Origin: Streptomyces nigra
Lineage (GTDB): Bacteria; Actinomycetota; Actinomycetes; Streptomycetales; Streptomycetaceae
DNA length: 64,000 nt
NCBI RefSeq assembly: GCF_003074055.1
Contig: NZ_CP029043.1
Coordinates: 4,022,501-4,086,500, forward strand
Reading direction: 5' to 3'
Shown here: in pieces, positions 46,543-54,433 of the stretch
How positions within the stretch are numbered: position 1 is the stretch's first letter
How the letters are laid out: each line of letters begins with the position of its first letter
The notes under the pieces: model-generated
What the model was told of the DNA's origin: nothing
Database searches by the model: none
Seen by the model: only the letters and a program-made list of their open reading frames with translations
Program-made: the position numbers and the translations under genes

Positions 46543-47685
46543 ATGCTCCGCACCGAAGCCGCACCGGTCGCGCCGCGCACAGGGGACGCACCGGCACGAG
46601 AGGCCACCGCCGCGACGGGACGACGGCAGGGGCGGACACCGGCGGAGCCCGGACGGGCCTCCGCCGCCCGCGACCCCTTCCTGGACAACGCGAAGTACCT
46701 GGCAGTCCTGTTGGTCGCGGCGGGCCACGCCTGGGAACCGCTGCGCGAGGGCAGCAGAGCGGTCACCGCGCTCTACACGCTTGTCTACGCCTTCCACATG
46801 CCGGTGTTCGCACTCATCTCGGGCCACCTGTCACGCCACTTCGAGGCCACCCCGAGCCAACTCGCCCGCCTCCTCACGGGCGTAGCGATCCCGTACATCG
46901 CCTTCGAGACGGCCTACACCCTCTTCACCCGCTGGAGCAGCGACGACCCGGACCGCCCGATCACCCTGCTCGACCCCCTCTACCTGACCTGGTACCTGGC
47001 GGCCCTGTTCATCTGGCGCCTGACGGCACCGGCGTGGCGCGCGGTACGCCATCCCGTCCCCTGGGCCCTGGCGATCGCCGCCCTGGCGACACTCACCCCG
47101 TCCCTCGGCGACGACCTGGACCTGCAGCGCGTCCTGCAGTTCCTGCCGTACTTCGTACTGGGCCTGACGCTGGGCGAGAGAGGCGAGGCCCGACTGCACG
47201 ACGGTCTCCCGCGCCTCGTGGCCGCCCCCCTCCTGATGGCCGCCCTGGCCTGCGCCCACTGGATGGCCCCTCACCTGGACTACGCGTGGTTCTTCCACAA
47301 CGACAGCGCGGCTGGCCTGGGCGCCCCGGCCTGGGCGGGCCCGTTGACGACCCTGGCCACCTTCGCCTGCTCGATGACCCTGTCGGCCTGCTTCCTGGCC
47401 TGCGTACCCCGGCACCGGACGTGGTTCACCCCGCTGGGCGCCGGAACGCTGTACGCGTACCTTCTGCACGGCTTCGTAGCCCAGACAGCAGAACACGAGG
47501 GCTGGTACGAGGCGGTATGGCTCCAGAACCCGGCAGGCAAGGCAATCCTGACGCTACTGGCGGCGGCACTGACGACGGCCCTGTGCACCCCACCGGTCCG
47601 CCACCTATGCCAGGCAGTCCTGGAGAACCCGCTACGCAGGGCGCTGACCAGGGAAGAATCCCCCTCCGGCCCCCTGCCGCACTGA
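46543..47685 (+). CDS. Acyltransferase 3 family membrane protein
   Basis: About 380 aa, roughly ten TM helices. The N-terminal catalytic motif region is RDPFLDNAKYLAVLLVAAGHAWEPL (acyltransferase_3 with its conserved His), followed by TLVYAFHMPVFALISGHL, which is typical of OpgC/OafA-like O-acyltransferases. Such enzymes move acetyl or succinyl groups onto glycans, wall polymers or antibiotics. The first 50 residues are Ala/Arg/Pro-rich and disordered. ATG 46543 is used (AGGG upstream); a GTG at 46525 is possible. Confidence 0.88.
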   Translation: MLRTEAAPVAPRTGDAPAREATAATGRRQGRTPAEPGRASAARDPFLDNAKYLAVLLVAAGHAWEPLREGSRAVTALYTLVYAFHMPVFALISGHLSRHFEATPSQLARLLTGVAIPYIAFETAYTLFTRWSSDDPDRPITLLDPLYLTWYLAALFIWRLTAPAWRAVRHPVPWALAIAALATLTPSLGDDLDLQRVLQFLPYFVLGLTLGERGEARLHDGLPRLVAAPLLMAALACAHWMAPHLDYAWFFHNDSAAGLGAPAWAGPLTTLATFACSMTLSACFLACVPRHRTWFTPLGAGTLYAYLLHGFVAQTAEHEGWYEAVWLQNPAGKAILTLLAAALTTALCTPPVRHLCQAVLENPLRRALTREESPSGPLPH

Positions 47686-47762
47686 TCATCCACCTGCGTA
47701 CACTGCGGTCGATTTCATCGGCGGCCCGCCGCACCAGGCGGGCCCGACCCCTCGGGGACTCC

Positions 47763-48545
47763 ATGCGAAGATCGACGATCGGTTCCGCCCTGCTCGGCTC
47801 CGTGGCGCTGGCCGCCCTCCTCACGCCGGGCGCGCGGGCGGACGACGTTGTGGGCAACCTCGACCTCGGCACCTTCAGGATCACGGGTGGCGGCGGCTCG
47901 GGCAACGACGTCGTGCTCGGCATCACCGAGCGCAGGACGATCACCGTCAAGCTGACGGCGAGCGACGACTCCGGCATCAGGTCGGCGGACTTCACGCTCT
48001 ACCACGGCAGCACCCTGGCCAAGGCCGACGCGAAGCTGAAGGCCACGGAGACGACGGCGGCCTGCACCGCGAGCGGCACCACGTCCACCTGCACGAAGCA
48101 CTACACGATCGACCCGCGCGCCTCGCTGAAGAACTCCCTGGCCGGCACCTGGAAGGTCGCCGTCCAGGCCAAGGCCAACGACGGCGACTACGTCACCACC
48201 GACGGCCACACCTCGTTCTTCCTGAAGCGCTACGCCAAGCTCACGGCCAACGCCTCACCCGAGCCCATCGCCAAGGGCCGCACCCTCACGATCACGGGCA
48301 AGCTCTCCCGCGCCAACTGGGACACCCACGACTACCGCGGCTACACCGGCCAACGTGCCTACCTGGAGTTCCGCCGCCCGGGCACCAGCTACTACGAGTC
48401 CCTCGGCTACACCCTGACGAACTCCACCGGCGTCCCCACGGCCAAGGTCACGGCCACAGCGGACCGCTACTGGCGCTACGAATTCAGAGGCACGTCAACA
48501 ACAAACGCCGTAAAGGCCCCGGGCGACTACGTGGACGTGCGGTAG
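47763..48545 (+). CDS. Secreted protein of unknown function
   Basis: 260 aa. Clear Sec signal peptide (MRRSTIGSALLGSVALAALLTPGARA, cleavage after ARA). The mature part is beta-rich: an N-terminal half similar to calcium-binding or Ig-like repeats (FRITGGGGSGNDVVLGITERRTITVKLTASDDSGI...DFTLYHGS) with a Cys pair (AACTASGTTSTC) and a second Ig-like half (LTANASPEPIAKGRTLTITGKLSRANW). No catalytic motif. Likely an extracellular binding or surface protein. ATG 47763. Confidence 0.75.
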   Translation: MRRSTIGSALLGSVALAALLTPGARADDVVGNLDLGTFRITGGGGSGNDVVLGITERRTITVKLTASDDSGIRSADFTLYHGSTLAKADAKLKATETTAACTASGTTSTCTKHYTIDPRASLKNSLAGTWKVAVQAKANDGDYVTTDGHTSFFLKRYAKLTANASPEPIAKGRTLTITGKLSRANWDTHDYRGYTGQRAYLEFRRPGTSYYESLGYTLTNSTGVPTAKVTATADRYWRYEFRGTSTTNAVKAPGDYVDVR

Positions 48546-48589
48546 TCCGCCGGACGGCGCGTACGCCCCTGACGGATCAAGCCCCCGCC

Positions 48590-48637
48590 CCGTATACATC
48601 CGACCACGTATACTGATACACGTCTCGATGTATACGG
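48590..48637. promoter_or_regulatory. GTATAC operator region of the vapBC operon
   Basis: CCGTATACATC (48590-48600) is the exact reverse complement of GATGTATACGG (48627-48637). A further GTATAC lies between them at 48608-48613, making three GTATAC boxes. A possible -10 TATACT is at 48609-48614, and the Shine-Dalgarno GGAGGTGG starts inside the last repeat. This fits binding by the VapB antitoxin. Confidence 0.65.
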
Positions 48638-48647
48638 AGGTGGGTTC

Positions 48648-48875
48648 ATGAGCAGAACCGTCATCGACCTCGACGACGACGCTCTGGAGGCCGCTGCCAA
48701 GGAACTGGGCACCTCCACGAAGAGGGACACCATCAACACCGCACTGCGGGAGATCGTCGCCCGCAACCGCCGCCTGCGCGCCCTGCACGAACTGCAGGAC
48801 CTGGCGGCCGAGGGTGCTCTCGACGTCGAACTCCTCCTGGACAAGCGCACCTACCGAGGCGGCTCCGGGCGGTGA
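48648..48875 (+). CDS. vapB: VapB-type antitoxin
   Basis: 75 aa. The N-terminal MSRTVIDLDDDALEAAAKELGTSTKRDTINTALREIVARNRR is the VapB_2/RHH form found with Streptomyces and Mycobacterium VapC toxins. The C-terminal tail (ELLLDKRTYRGGSGR) is the toxin-binding region. Strong GGAGGTGG before ATG 48648. Its TGA overlaps the GTG of vapC (GTGA). Three GTATAC boxes cover the promoter. Confidence 0.9.
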   Translation: MSRTVIDLDDDALEAAAKELGTSTKRDTINTALREIVARNRRLRALHELQDLAAEGALDVELLLDKRTYRGGSGR

Positions 48876-49279
48876 GCGTGCCCGACTACCTGATCGACAC
48901 GTCAGCCCTGGCCCGCATCCTCCTCCGTCGGACGACGGAGGAGTGGGAGCAGCGCATGGCGGCCGGGCTGGTCGCCCTGTGCGACCTCACGGAGCTGGAA
49001 CTGCTCTACTCCGCACGTTCCGCGAAAGATCGTGAAGCACTCCAGGAACGACTGGACCAGTTCGCCTGGTGCCCCATGCCCGACGGCATCCACCGGCGCG
49101 CTCGCGTCGTCCAGCGCGAGCTGACAGCCAAGGGAGAGCACCGCAGCGCCGGAGCCATCGACCTTCTCGTGGCGGCAGCAGCGGAGGAAGCCGGCCTCAC
49201 GCTGCTGCATCACGACCGCGACTTCGAGACCATCGCCCGCACCACCGGCCAGCCGGTCCACATGATCGACCTGAAGTAG
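48872..49279 (+). CDS. vapC: VapC-type PIN-domain ribonuclease toxin
   Basis: 135 aa. All PIN motifs are seen: DYLIDTSALARILLR (first Asp, D9), CDLTELELLYSAR (Glu of motif II), GAIDLLVAAAAEEAGLTLLHHDRDFETIA (third and fourth acidic positions). It is an RNase that inhibits translation until bound by VapB. GTG 48872 start inside the antitoxin stop. Confidence 0.93.
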   Translation: MSVPDYLIDTSALARILLRRTTEEWEQRMAAGLVALCDLTELELLYSARSAKDREALQERLDQFAWCPMPDGIHRRARVVQRELTAKGEHRSAGAIDLLVAAAAEEAGLTLLHHDRDFETIARTTGQPVHMIDLK

Positions 49280-49991
49280 CCGCGCACGACGACCGCCGAG
49301 CCGCAGGTCTCATCGGTCAGCTGTTCCCAGAAACGGGTCGTGCAGCGCGACGAGTTCACGCAGATCATTGGAGACCATGACGCCGGCGAGCCGCCCGGCG
49401 ACGATACGGAGAACACCGCTCAGCAGGCTCTCACGGCTCATGCGGGCCCCATGACACCCATGGCACCGAGCACGAGACACACCGTGCCGAAGAGAAAGAA
49501 GCAGCTCGGCCGGCGGCGCGCCACCTCCCAGGCCCGTGAACCCGCCTGAGAACCGGACAAGGGGAGCAAGGCGATGGAGCACCCGGAGCCTTCCCCGCCG
49601 GACAACCCGCCCGCTTGGCTGATGGCCCGCACCACCGCAGCGACCGTCAGGTTCCGCCGCACGGCCACCGCACCCCACCGATGACACCTCGTCCTCCCGG
49701 CGGCCTCGTGTCGCCCATCAGATGAACTGCTAGGCGTTCGGCTGTACCGCCCAGGCGGGCGCCCCCGGGTCCCGCGAAGCTGAGTGAGCCGGTCGGCTTC
49801 CGGCCGCGCCCTGCCCACAGCAGCCTCGTCCGAAAGGCCGCCCCCGTGATCGTGTGTGCGCAGCCGTTCGCACGAGGGCTGAGGTGCACTCGTCCGGATC
49901 CGGGGATCCACCCCGACGGGCCATGGGTACGCTGATGCGGCCAGCACGAGGATGAGCACTCCGCACAGGGGCGCGGACGAGGAGCGGCGAG
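49280..49991. other. 712-bp stretch with no convincing gene
   Basis: No open frame has good codon pattern over its whole length. A short minus-strand frame (about 49310-49441, ending NDLRELVALHDPFLG) and neighbouring pieces look like broken coding DNA rather than a gene. Probably decayed sequence between the TA locus and the metal-associated cluster. Confidence 0.5.
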
Positions 49992-50423
49992 GTGACGAGG
50001 ACAGCCGGAGCGACCAGGGGTCACCTGGCACGCCTGCTGCTGCTCGGCCTGCTCCTCGTCGGCCTCGGCGTCGTCCATACGCTCGCCCATGCCGACGCCC
50101 ATGGAGGCGTCACCGGACACACGTCCGCCCACCACTTCGGCCTGGCCGCGGCGGACCAAGAACCGTCCAACGGGCATCACGGGCGCGAGACGGGCACATC
50201 CGGCGAAGCCCTGAGCCCCACCACCGCCCTTGCGACCGCGGACCTGGACTCCCTGCCCGAGGCCGACTGTTGGGCCTCGGCGCCCAACGGGCCGTGGTCA
50301 GACCCCCCGGCGCAGCACGCATCCGGGGCCACGACCGAGCCGCACGGGGCGCCGCTCGCCGACGGGCTTCTCAGCTGCCGCGCACATACGTCACCGCACG
50401 CGCTGGGAGTCCTGCGGATCTAG
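49992..50423 (+). CDS. DUF6153-type His-rich small membrane/secreted protein
   Basis: 143 aa. N-terminal TM or signal-anchor (HLARLLLLGLLLVGLGVVHTLAHADAHGG), then a His-rich part (GHTSAHHFGL, GHHGRETG, QHASGATTEPHG), a pair of Cys and the terminal LGVLRI. The other copy in this window (53276-53686) has the same plan and ends LQLLRI, so I place both in the DUF6153 family, which I associate with copper/metal gene clusters. GTG 49992 with GCGAGG upstream. Confidence 0.65.
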   Translation: MTRTAGATRGHLARLLLLGLLLVGLGVVHTLAHADAHGGVTGHTSAHHFGLAAADQEPSNGHHGRETGTSGEALSPTTALATADLDSLPEADCWASAPNGPWSDPPAQHASGATTEPHGAPLADGLLSCRAHTSPHALGVLRI

Positions 50424-50547
50424 AGAGGAGACCCGCGTCGACGGCACCGCCATGCCTCTGCGCGGCTCACAGTTCCGGTCCGCCGCTCCGGTGAGGGGCT
50501 GCCCGACCGCTCTCTCCGTCCCTGTTCTCCGGGCCGCCGTCCAGCGC

Positions 50548-50581
50548 CCTGATGCGCCGTACGTCCGTACAGCGCATCAGG
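50548..50581. promoter_or_regulatory. 34-bp near-perfect palindrome upstream of the His-rich membrane protein
   Basis: CCTGATGCGCCGTACG (50548-50563)-TC-CGTACAGCGCATCAGG (50566-50581), one mismatch. It sits about 40 bp before the next gene. The size and position suit a dimeric-repressor operator (for example a metal sensor); a terminator for the upstream gene is possible too. Confidence 0.5.
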
Positions 50582-50620
50582 CCACACGGCAGACCCGTGC
50601 CGAAAGGTGTCACTGCTCCC

Positions 50621-51505
50621 GTGTCCCAGCACCATGTCGCCGAAGCACCCTCTATGACGGCACCGCCGTACGCTTCCCGCCCGACTCCCCCTGTCCACCC
50701 GCCACACCCTTCCCGCCCGGCAGATCAGGACAGCCAGCACCTGTTCGATCGAGGCGGCACCGTGCCCGCGCCGCGCCGCGCGGAACCGGCGCCGTACGAG
50801 AGCCGGACCGGCGGGCGGCGAGGGCGTCGCCGGGCGCCCAAGCGCACCCCGCTGCTCGGTGACTACCTGGGCTATGCGGCGACCTTTGTCGGAGCCGGGC
50901 TGATCAGCGGCGCCATCGTGCACCACCCCCTCGATCCCACCCGCTACAGCCTCATCGCCGTCATAGGCGCCGCCGTCTTCCTCTGCGCCACGATCCTCAA
51001 CGAGTTCGTCCTCACCCGCGGCCGCCCCAGCGCAGCGAAGGTCTGCGGCGTGGTCGCGGCCTCCCTCGCGCTGTCCTTCGGCATCGGCATGCTCAGCGGC
51101 GGTCTGCAGCACTTCGAGGATTTCCCCGAACGCGCGGCGATGCTGATCCCGTTCGGTCTCGCGCTCTCCTTCGTCTCGTACGTGCTGCGCCACCGTCCCG
51201 ACCGGTGGCGCAGCATCCTCGGCCCGGCAGGGATCCTGGTGGCGGTCACGGCGGCCGTCGCCTTCGTCGGGTTGAAGGGCATCGCCCAGGAGATGGCCGC
51301 GCAACCGGGCGGCGACGGCCACGGCCACAGCCACGGGGAGGAGCCCGCCGCCGAAGCCGAGCCGGAGACGATCGGGACGGACGGCCACCAGCACGAACCC
51401 GGCTTCACAGAGGGCCCGGCCCACGGGACGACCCCGAGTGAGGAGCCGACGACCGCCTCATCCCCGGCGGCCGATGACCACGGCGACTCGGGCCACAGCC
51501 ACTGA
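50621..51505 (+). CDS. Membrane protein with His-rich C-terminal tail
   Basis: About 294 aa. A basic Pro/Arg-rich N-terminus precedes about five TM helices (DYLGYAATFVGAGLISGAIVHH; SLIAVIGAAVFLCATILNEFVL; VCGVVAASLALSFGIGMLSGGLQHF; AAMLIPFGLALSFVSYVL; SILGPAGILVAVTAAVAFVGL). The C-terminal tail is full of His and Asp/Glu (DGHGHSHGEEP, DGHQHEPGFTEG, DDHGDSGHSH), as in metal-binding tails of transporters. Probably metal handling or sensing. The start is uncertain (GTG 50621 or ATG 50654). Confidence 0.7.
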   Translation: MSQHHVAEAPSMTAPPYASRPTPPVHPPHPSRPADQDSQHLFDRGGTVPAPRRAEPAPYESRTGGRRGRRRAPKRTPLLGDYLGYAATFVGAGLISGAIVHHPLDPTRYSLIAVIGAAVFLCATILNEFVLTRGRPSAAKVCGVVAASLALSFGIGMLSGGLQHFEDFPERAAMLIPFGLALSFVSYVLRHRPDRWRSILGPAGILVAVTAAVAFVGLKGIAQEMAAQPGGDGHGHSHGEEPAAEAEPETIGTDGHQHEPGFTEGPAHGTTPSEEPTTASSPAADDHGDSGHSH

Positions 51506-51517
51506 CGGACCGCGCGC

Positions 51518-52399
51518 TCAGTGCCCCCCGGCGGAGGACATGGGCAGCCGTCGGGTGAAGGTCCTGCCGCTGTCGCGGGATTCGTACACGCCGTCCTGTG
51601 TGGCGACGAGGACGCGCTTGGCGTCGACGGCGGTCAGGGCCTGGGGCTGCCCACCCGGAACGGTCCCGGTCTCCTTCCAGCTGGTGCCGCCATCAGTGCT
51701 GCGGTGCAGGCCACCGGCGAGGTCGGCACCGTACAGGGCGTCGGCCGCGGGCCAGGACAGGAAGGCGAGGGCCTGTCCGGTCCCCGCGCGGAACTTCCGG
51801 CCGCCGTCGGTGCTCATGACGACGCCGTCCTCCGTGGTGGCCAGCACGACGTCCCGGTCCTGCGGGCTGACGGCGATGTCCAGGGCGGCGAGCGCGGCGC
51901 GGTCGTCCCAGGACGTCCGGTCGGCGCTGACGCGCAGCAGGCCGCGGGTGCTGTCGTAGCCGTAGACGGTGTTGTGCGCGTACTCCAGGGAGTGAAAGTC
52001 GGTGGTGCCGCCCAGGGACAGGGTCTTCCAGGTCCTGCCGGAGTCGGTGGACCGGATCAGGCCGCGGTTGCCGTGGTCGCCGCTGCCCTCGGCCGGGTGG
52101 CCGCTGCCGAGGAAGCTCTTCGCCCCGATGACGGTGAAGCCCATGTAGTCGGCCGTGTCGCCGACCCGCCGGGCGGTGCCGTCGTCGGCCACGGTGATCA
52201 CACCTTCGTGGGTGGCGACGTACAGGCGCCCGTCGGCCGGGTCGATGCCCAGACCGTGGACATGGCTGACGGCGAGGCTGCCGGGGACTTCGGCCGACGT
52301 CGCGTCGGACGAGGTGCCGGAGCTGGAGGAGCATGCGGCCAGTACGGCCGCGAGGACGGTCGCGGTCATGACGGTGGCCGCGCGGGAACGAATCTTCAT
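51518..52399 (-). CDS. F510_1955-type glycosylhydrolase-like lipoprotein (BNR repeats)
   Basis: 293 aa lipoprotein: signal peptide and lipobox VLAACSSS with Cys at 23, then beta-propeller BNR/Asp-box repeats (GLIRSTDSGRTWKTL, GVVMSTDGGRKFRAG, GLHRSTDGGTSWKET, GVYESRDSGRTFTRR). The HVHGLGIDPADGRLYVATHEG start matches the F510_1955 family, which tends to lie with copper genes. Extracytoplasmic. ATG 52399. Confidence 0.85.
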   Translation of the reverse strand: MKIRSRAATVMTATVLAAVLAACSSSSGTSSDATSAEVPGSLAVSHVHGLGIDPADGRLYVATHEGVITVADDGTARRVGDTADYMGFTVIGAKSFLGSGHPAEGSGDHGNRGLIRSTDSGRTWKTLSLGGTTDFHSLEYAHNTVYGYDSTRGLLRVSADRTSWDDRAALAALDIAVSPQDRDVVLATTEDGVVMSTDGGRKFRAGTGQALAFLSWPAADALYGADLAGGLHRSTDGGTSWKETGTVPGGQPQALTAVDAKRVLVATQDGVYESRDSGRTFTRRLPMSSAGGH

Positions 52400-52522
52400 G
52401 CTGAGGATCTCTCCGTGAGGCGCGAGGAGGAGTGGCGGGCAGGGCTAAGGGATCGGCGCGGGACGCGCCTGCACGGGGGCCGGGCTGCGCGGAAGCGGGC
52501 CCGAGCCCCCGTTGCGGGCTCG

Positions 52523-53158
52523 TCAGCTCTTGCCGAGGAGCTTGTTCATCTCCTCGATCTCGGCGTTCTGCGCGGTGATGATGTCGTCGGCCAGCTCCTT
52601 GGCCGGCCCGTACTGGCCCTTGTCCTTCTCGGTGGTGGCCATCTCCACGGCACCCTCGTGATGCTCGACCATCATGGTCAGGAACATCGTGTCGAAGCCC
52701 TTGCCGGACGCCGCCATCAGCTCGTCCATGTCCTCGGTGTCCATCATCCCGGGCATGTCGGAGCTGCCGGAGTGACCGCCGTGGTCCATGCCCGGCATGG
52801 AGGAGGGCACGTCCTCGCCCCAGGACTCCAGCCAGCCGGACATCGTCTCGATCTCCGGGTCCTGGGCCTTCTCGATGCGCGCGGCCAGGTCCTTGACCTC
52901 GGCGGAGGACGCCTGACTTGCGGCCATCCTCGACATCTGGATGGCCTGCTGGTGGTGGGGGATCATGTCCTGCGCGAAGGAGACGTCCTGGTCGTTGTGG
53001 GCGCCGGCGGTGTCCTCGGCGCCGGCGGAGGCCGACGTCTGCGTACCGGATCCGGTGTCGGAGCCGTTGTCGCTGCCGCAGGCGGCGAGGACGAGGGCGG
53101 CGGTCACGGCCGTGGTGCCGAGAGCGGCACGACGGACGAGGGAAAGGATGCTGGTCAT
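52523..53158 (-). CDS. DUF305 family His-rich lipoprotein
   Basis: 211 aa. Signal peptide with lipobox LVLAACGSD (Cys27). DUF305 is a four-helix ferritin-like bundle with paired His motifs: SFAQDMIPHHQQAIQMSRMA and MFLTMMVEHHEGAVEMATTEK, plus a Met/His-rich linker (SMPGMDHGGHSGSSDMPGMMDTEDMDEL) suited to copper or silver. Extracytoplasmic metal binding. ATG 53158 with GGAG upstream. 124 bp from the BNR lipoprotein, same strand, likely one operon. Confidence 0.93.
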   Translation of the reverse strand: MTSILSLVRRAALGTTAVTAALVLAACGSDNGSDTGSGTQTSASAGAEDTAGAHNDQDVSFAQDMIPHHQQAIQMSRMAASQASSAEVKDLAARIEKAQDPEIETMSGWLESWGEDVPSSMPGMDHGGHSGSSDMPGMMDTEDMDELMAASGKGFDTMFLTMMVEHHEGAVEMATTEKDKGQYGPAKELADDIITAQNAEIEEMNKLLGKS

Positions 53159-53275
53159 GTGGTACTCCTGCGGTCTGCGAAGGATGCTGCGCCGAGCGGC
53201 GCGGGACATGGCTGAGTGCCGTACGGCCGCTCGCCGAGGCACAACCGGCGAGGTGGGATACGGCTTGGCCTTGTC

Positions 53276-53686
53276 CTAGATCCGCAGGAGTTGAAGTTCG
53301 GCCAGTGTGGGCGGCGCCCGACCGCCGTCGGGCGTGGTGGCGAGGAACCCGTGGCCGCTGTCGGCGGGCGCGAGCGTGCCGACACGGTCGGGCAACGGCG
53401 CAGGAAGGACCGGCCCCGTGCCGACGGCGCCGGACGCGCACGTCGCATCGGCATGCTCGGCATGGCCGCCACCGCTGTCACCGTGGCAGACGTACTCGTC
53501 GCTCCCCATCCCGGCATGAGCAGAGGCGAAGGAGGAATGATGGGCGTCAGCGGCCGCGGCCCAGCCCGGGCTGAGGGCGTGCATACCGAGAAGGCCGGCC
53601 AGCAGCCCGAGCACCAGCAGCGCCCGCCACCGCCCACGGGGCGATCGCGCGGAGTGGAGCTGTGCACGGGCTGTCACAACTCCCAT
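53276..53686 (-). CDS. DUF6153 family small membrane protein
   Basis: 136 aa. TM or signal-anchor LLVLGLLAGLLGMHALSPGWAAAA followed by His/Cys-rich extracytoplasmic part (DEYVCHGDSGGGHAEHADATCASGAVG) and the terminal TLAELQLLRI, typical of DUF6153. Likely copper or oxidative stress-linked by neighbourhood. ATG 53686 or GTG 53677. 117 bp upstream of the DUF305 gene on the same strand. Confidence 0.8.
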   Translation of the reverse strand: MGVVTARAQLHSARSPRGRWRALLVLGLLAGLLGMHALSPGWAAAADAHHSSFASAHAGMGSDEYVCHGDSGGGHAEHADATCASGAVGTGPVLPAPLPDRVGTLAPADSGHGFLATTPDGGRAPPTLAELQLLRI

Positions 53687-53731
53687 GCTACGGAAACCGC
53701 CTGGCTCCGCGAGGGCAGGCGGGCATTCGGT

Positions 53732-54088
53732 TCAGTCGTTGCTTGCGGAGGCGCCGAGCAAGGCCCGCCGCAGCTGGTCGAGACCGGGCAGTCCGGCCAG
53801 GCCGCCCGGCGTTCGATACACCCGGCACGCGATCCCCGGCGCGCGGCCGGGCTCGGCAAACAGGTCCCGCCCGTCGGCCATGAAGGTCGGCGAACCGGTG
53901 AAACCCTCCGCCTCTGCCGCGCGTGTATCCGAGATCACGCGCGTGGTGAATGCGGCGTCGTCGAGGCCGATGCGGACGAGCACTCGGCGAAGCAACTCGG
54001 CTGCGGGACCGGCGTGCGGGCAGTCGGGCACGACGAGAAGCTCGATGTTCACAGGTTCAGTGTCGCGCGCTTCCGGTGAGGAGCTCAC
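53732..54088 (-). CDS. Thioredoxin/glutaredoxin-like protein with CxxA site
   Basis: 118 aa. VNIELLVVPDCPHAGPAAELLRRVL is a thioredoxin-fold start with CPHA instead of CxxC, and GFTGSPTFMADGRDLFAEPGRAPGIACRVYR holds the cis-Pro. The second active-site Cys is absent, so a one-Cys redox or mercury/organometal-type function is more likely than a true thioredoxin. GTG 54088 is used; GTG 54052 is possible. The last gene before the AICE end. Confidence 0.8.
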   Translation of the reverse strand: MSSSPEARDTEPVNIELLVVPDCPHAGPAAELLRRVLVRIGLDDAAFTTRVISDTRAAEAEGFTGSPTFMADGRDLFAEPGRAPGIACRVYRTPGGLAGLPGLDQLRRALLGASASND

Positions 54089-54180
54089 GGTCCGTCAGGC
54101 GGGGGCGGCCGGCGGGCGAGGCGCGGGGAATCCGGGAGCCGCATCTCGAAGTCGGCGCCCAAATGGCCCCCGGAAGCACT

Positions 54181-54215
54181 CAGGGGCCCGACCCGCGCTG
54201 CGGATCAGGCCCCTG
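54181..54215. terminator. Hairpin downstream of the tRNA 3' fragment
   Basis: CAGGGGC (54181-54187) pairs with GCCCCTG (54209-54215); on the minus strand this follows the tRNA fragment, as a tRNA terminator would. Confidence 0.5.
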
Positions 54216-54231
54216 ACCTGGTACTTCACTG

Positions 54232-54273
54232 TCGGGGTGGCGGGATTTGAACCCACGACCTCTTCGTCCCGAA
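54232..54273 (-). other. att site: 3' half of tRNA-Pro(CGG) at the end of an integrative element
   Basis: Read on the minus strand this is the anticodon loop TTCGGGA (54273-54267, anticodon CGG), anticodon 3' stem CGAAG, variable loop, T-arm GTGGG-TTCAAAT-CCCGC and acceptor 3' strand CACCCCG plus discriminator A (54232). The 5' half of the tRNA (D-arm and acceptor 5' strand) is absent; upstream is unrelated DNA. Site-specific integration of AICEs (pSAM2 and relatives use tRNA genes, including tRNA-Pro) duplicates exactly such a 3' segment at the far end. The intact tRNA-Pro should therefore lie at the other end, beyond the right edge, on the minus strand. Confidence 0.8.
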
Positions 54274-54433
54274 CGCGATCGGGCCCCGGTTGACCTCTTA
54301 GAGCTGGTGTTGGTCAGCTCGTTTTTCTCCAGTACCGTCCACTACGGTCCGGGACTGTCTCGCCACGGCTGCACTGTTTGGCCCCCTGTTTGGCCCCCCA
54401 CAGTGTCAGGCGCAGATGCTGGTGACGGGCTGG

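Noticed and set aside
49340..49549. 69-codon plus-strand frame
   Set aside because: No ribosome-binding site, no family resemblance, in the gene-poor stretch.
54232..54330. Complete tRNA-Pro gene
   Set aside because: Only the 3' half is present; no D-arm or matching acceptor 5' strand upstream, and the 5' side of the anticodon stem does not pair.
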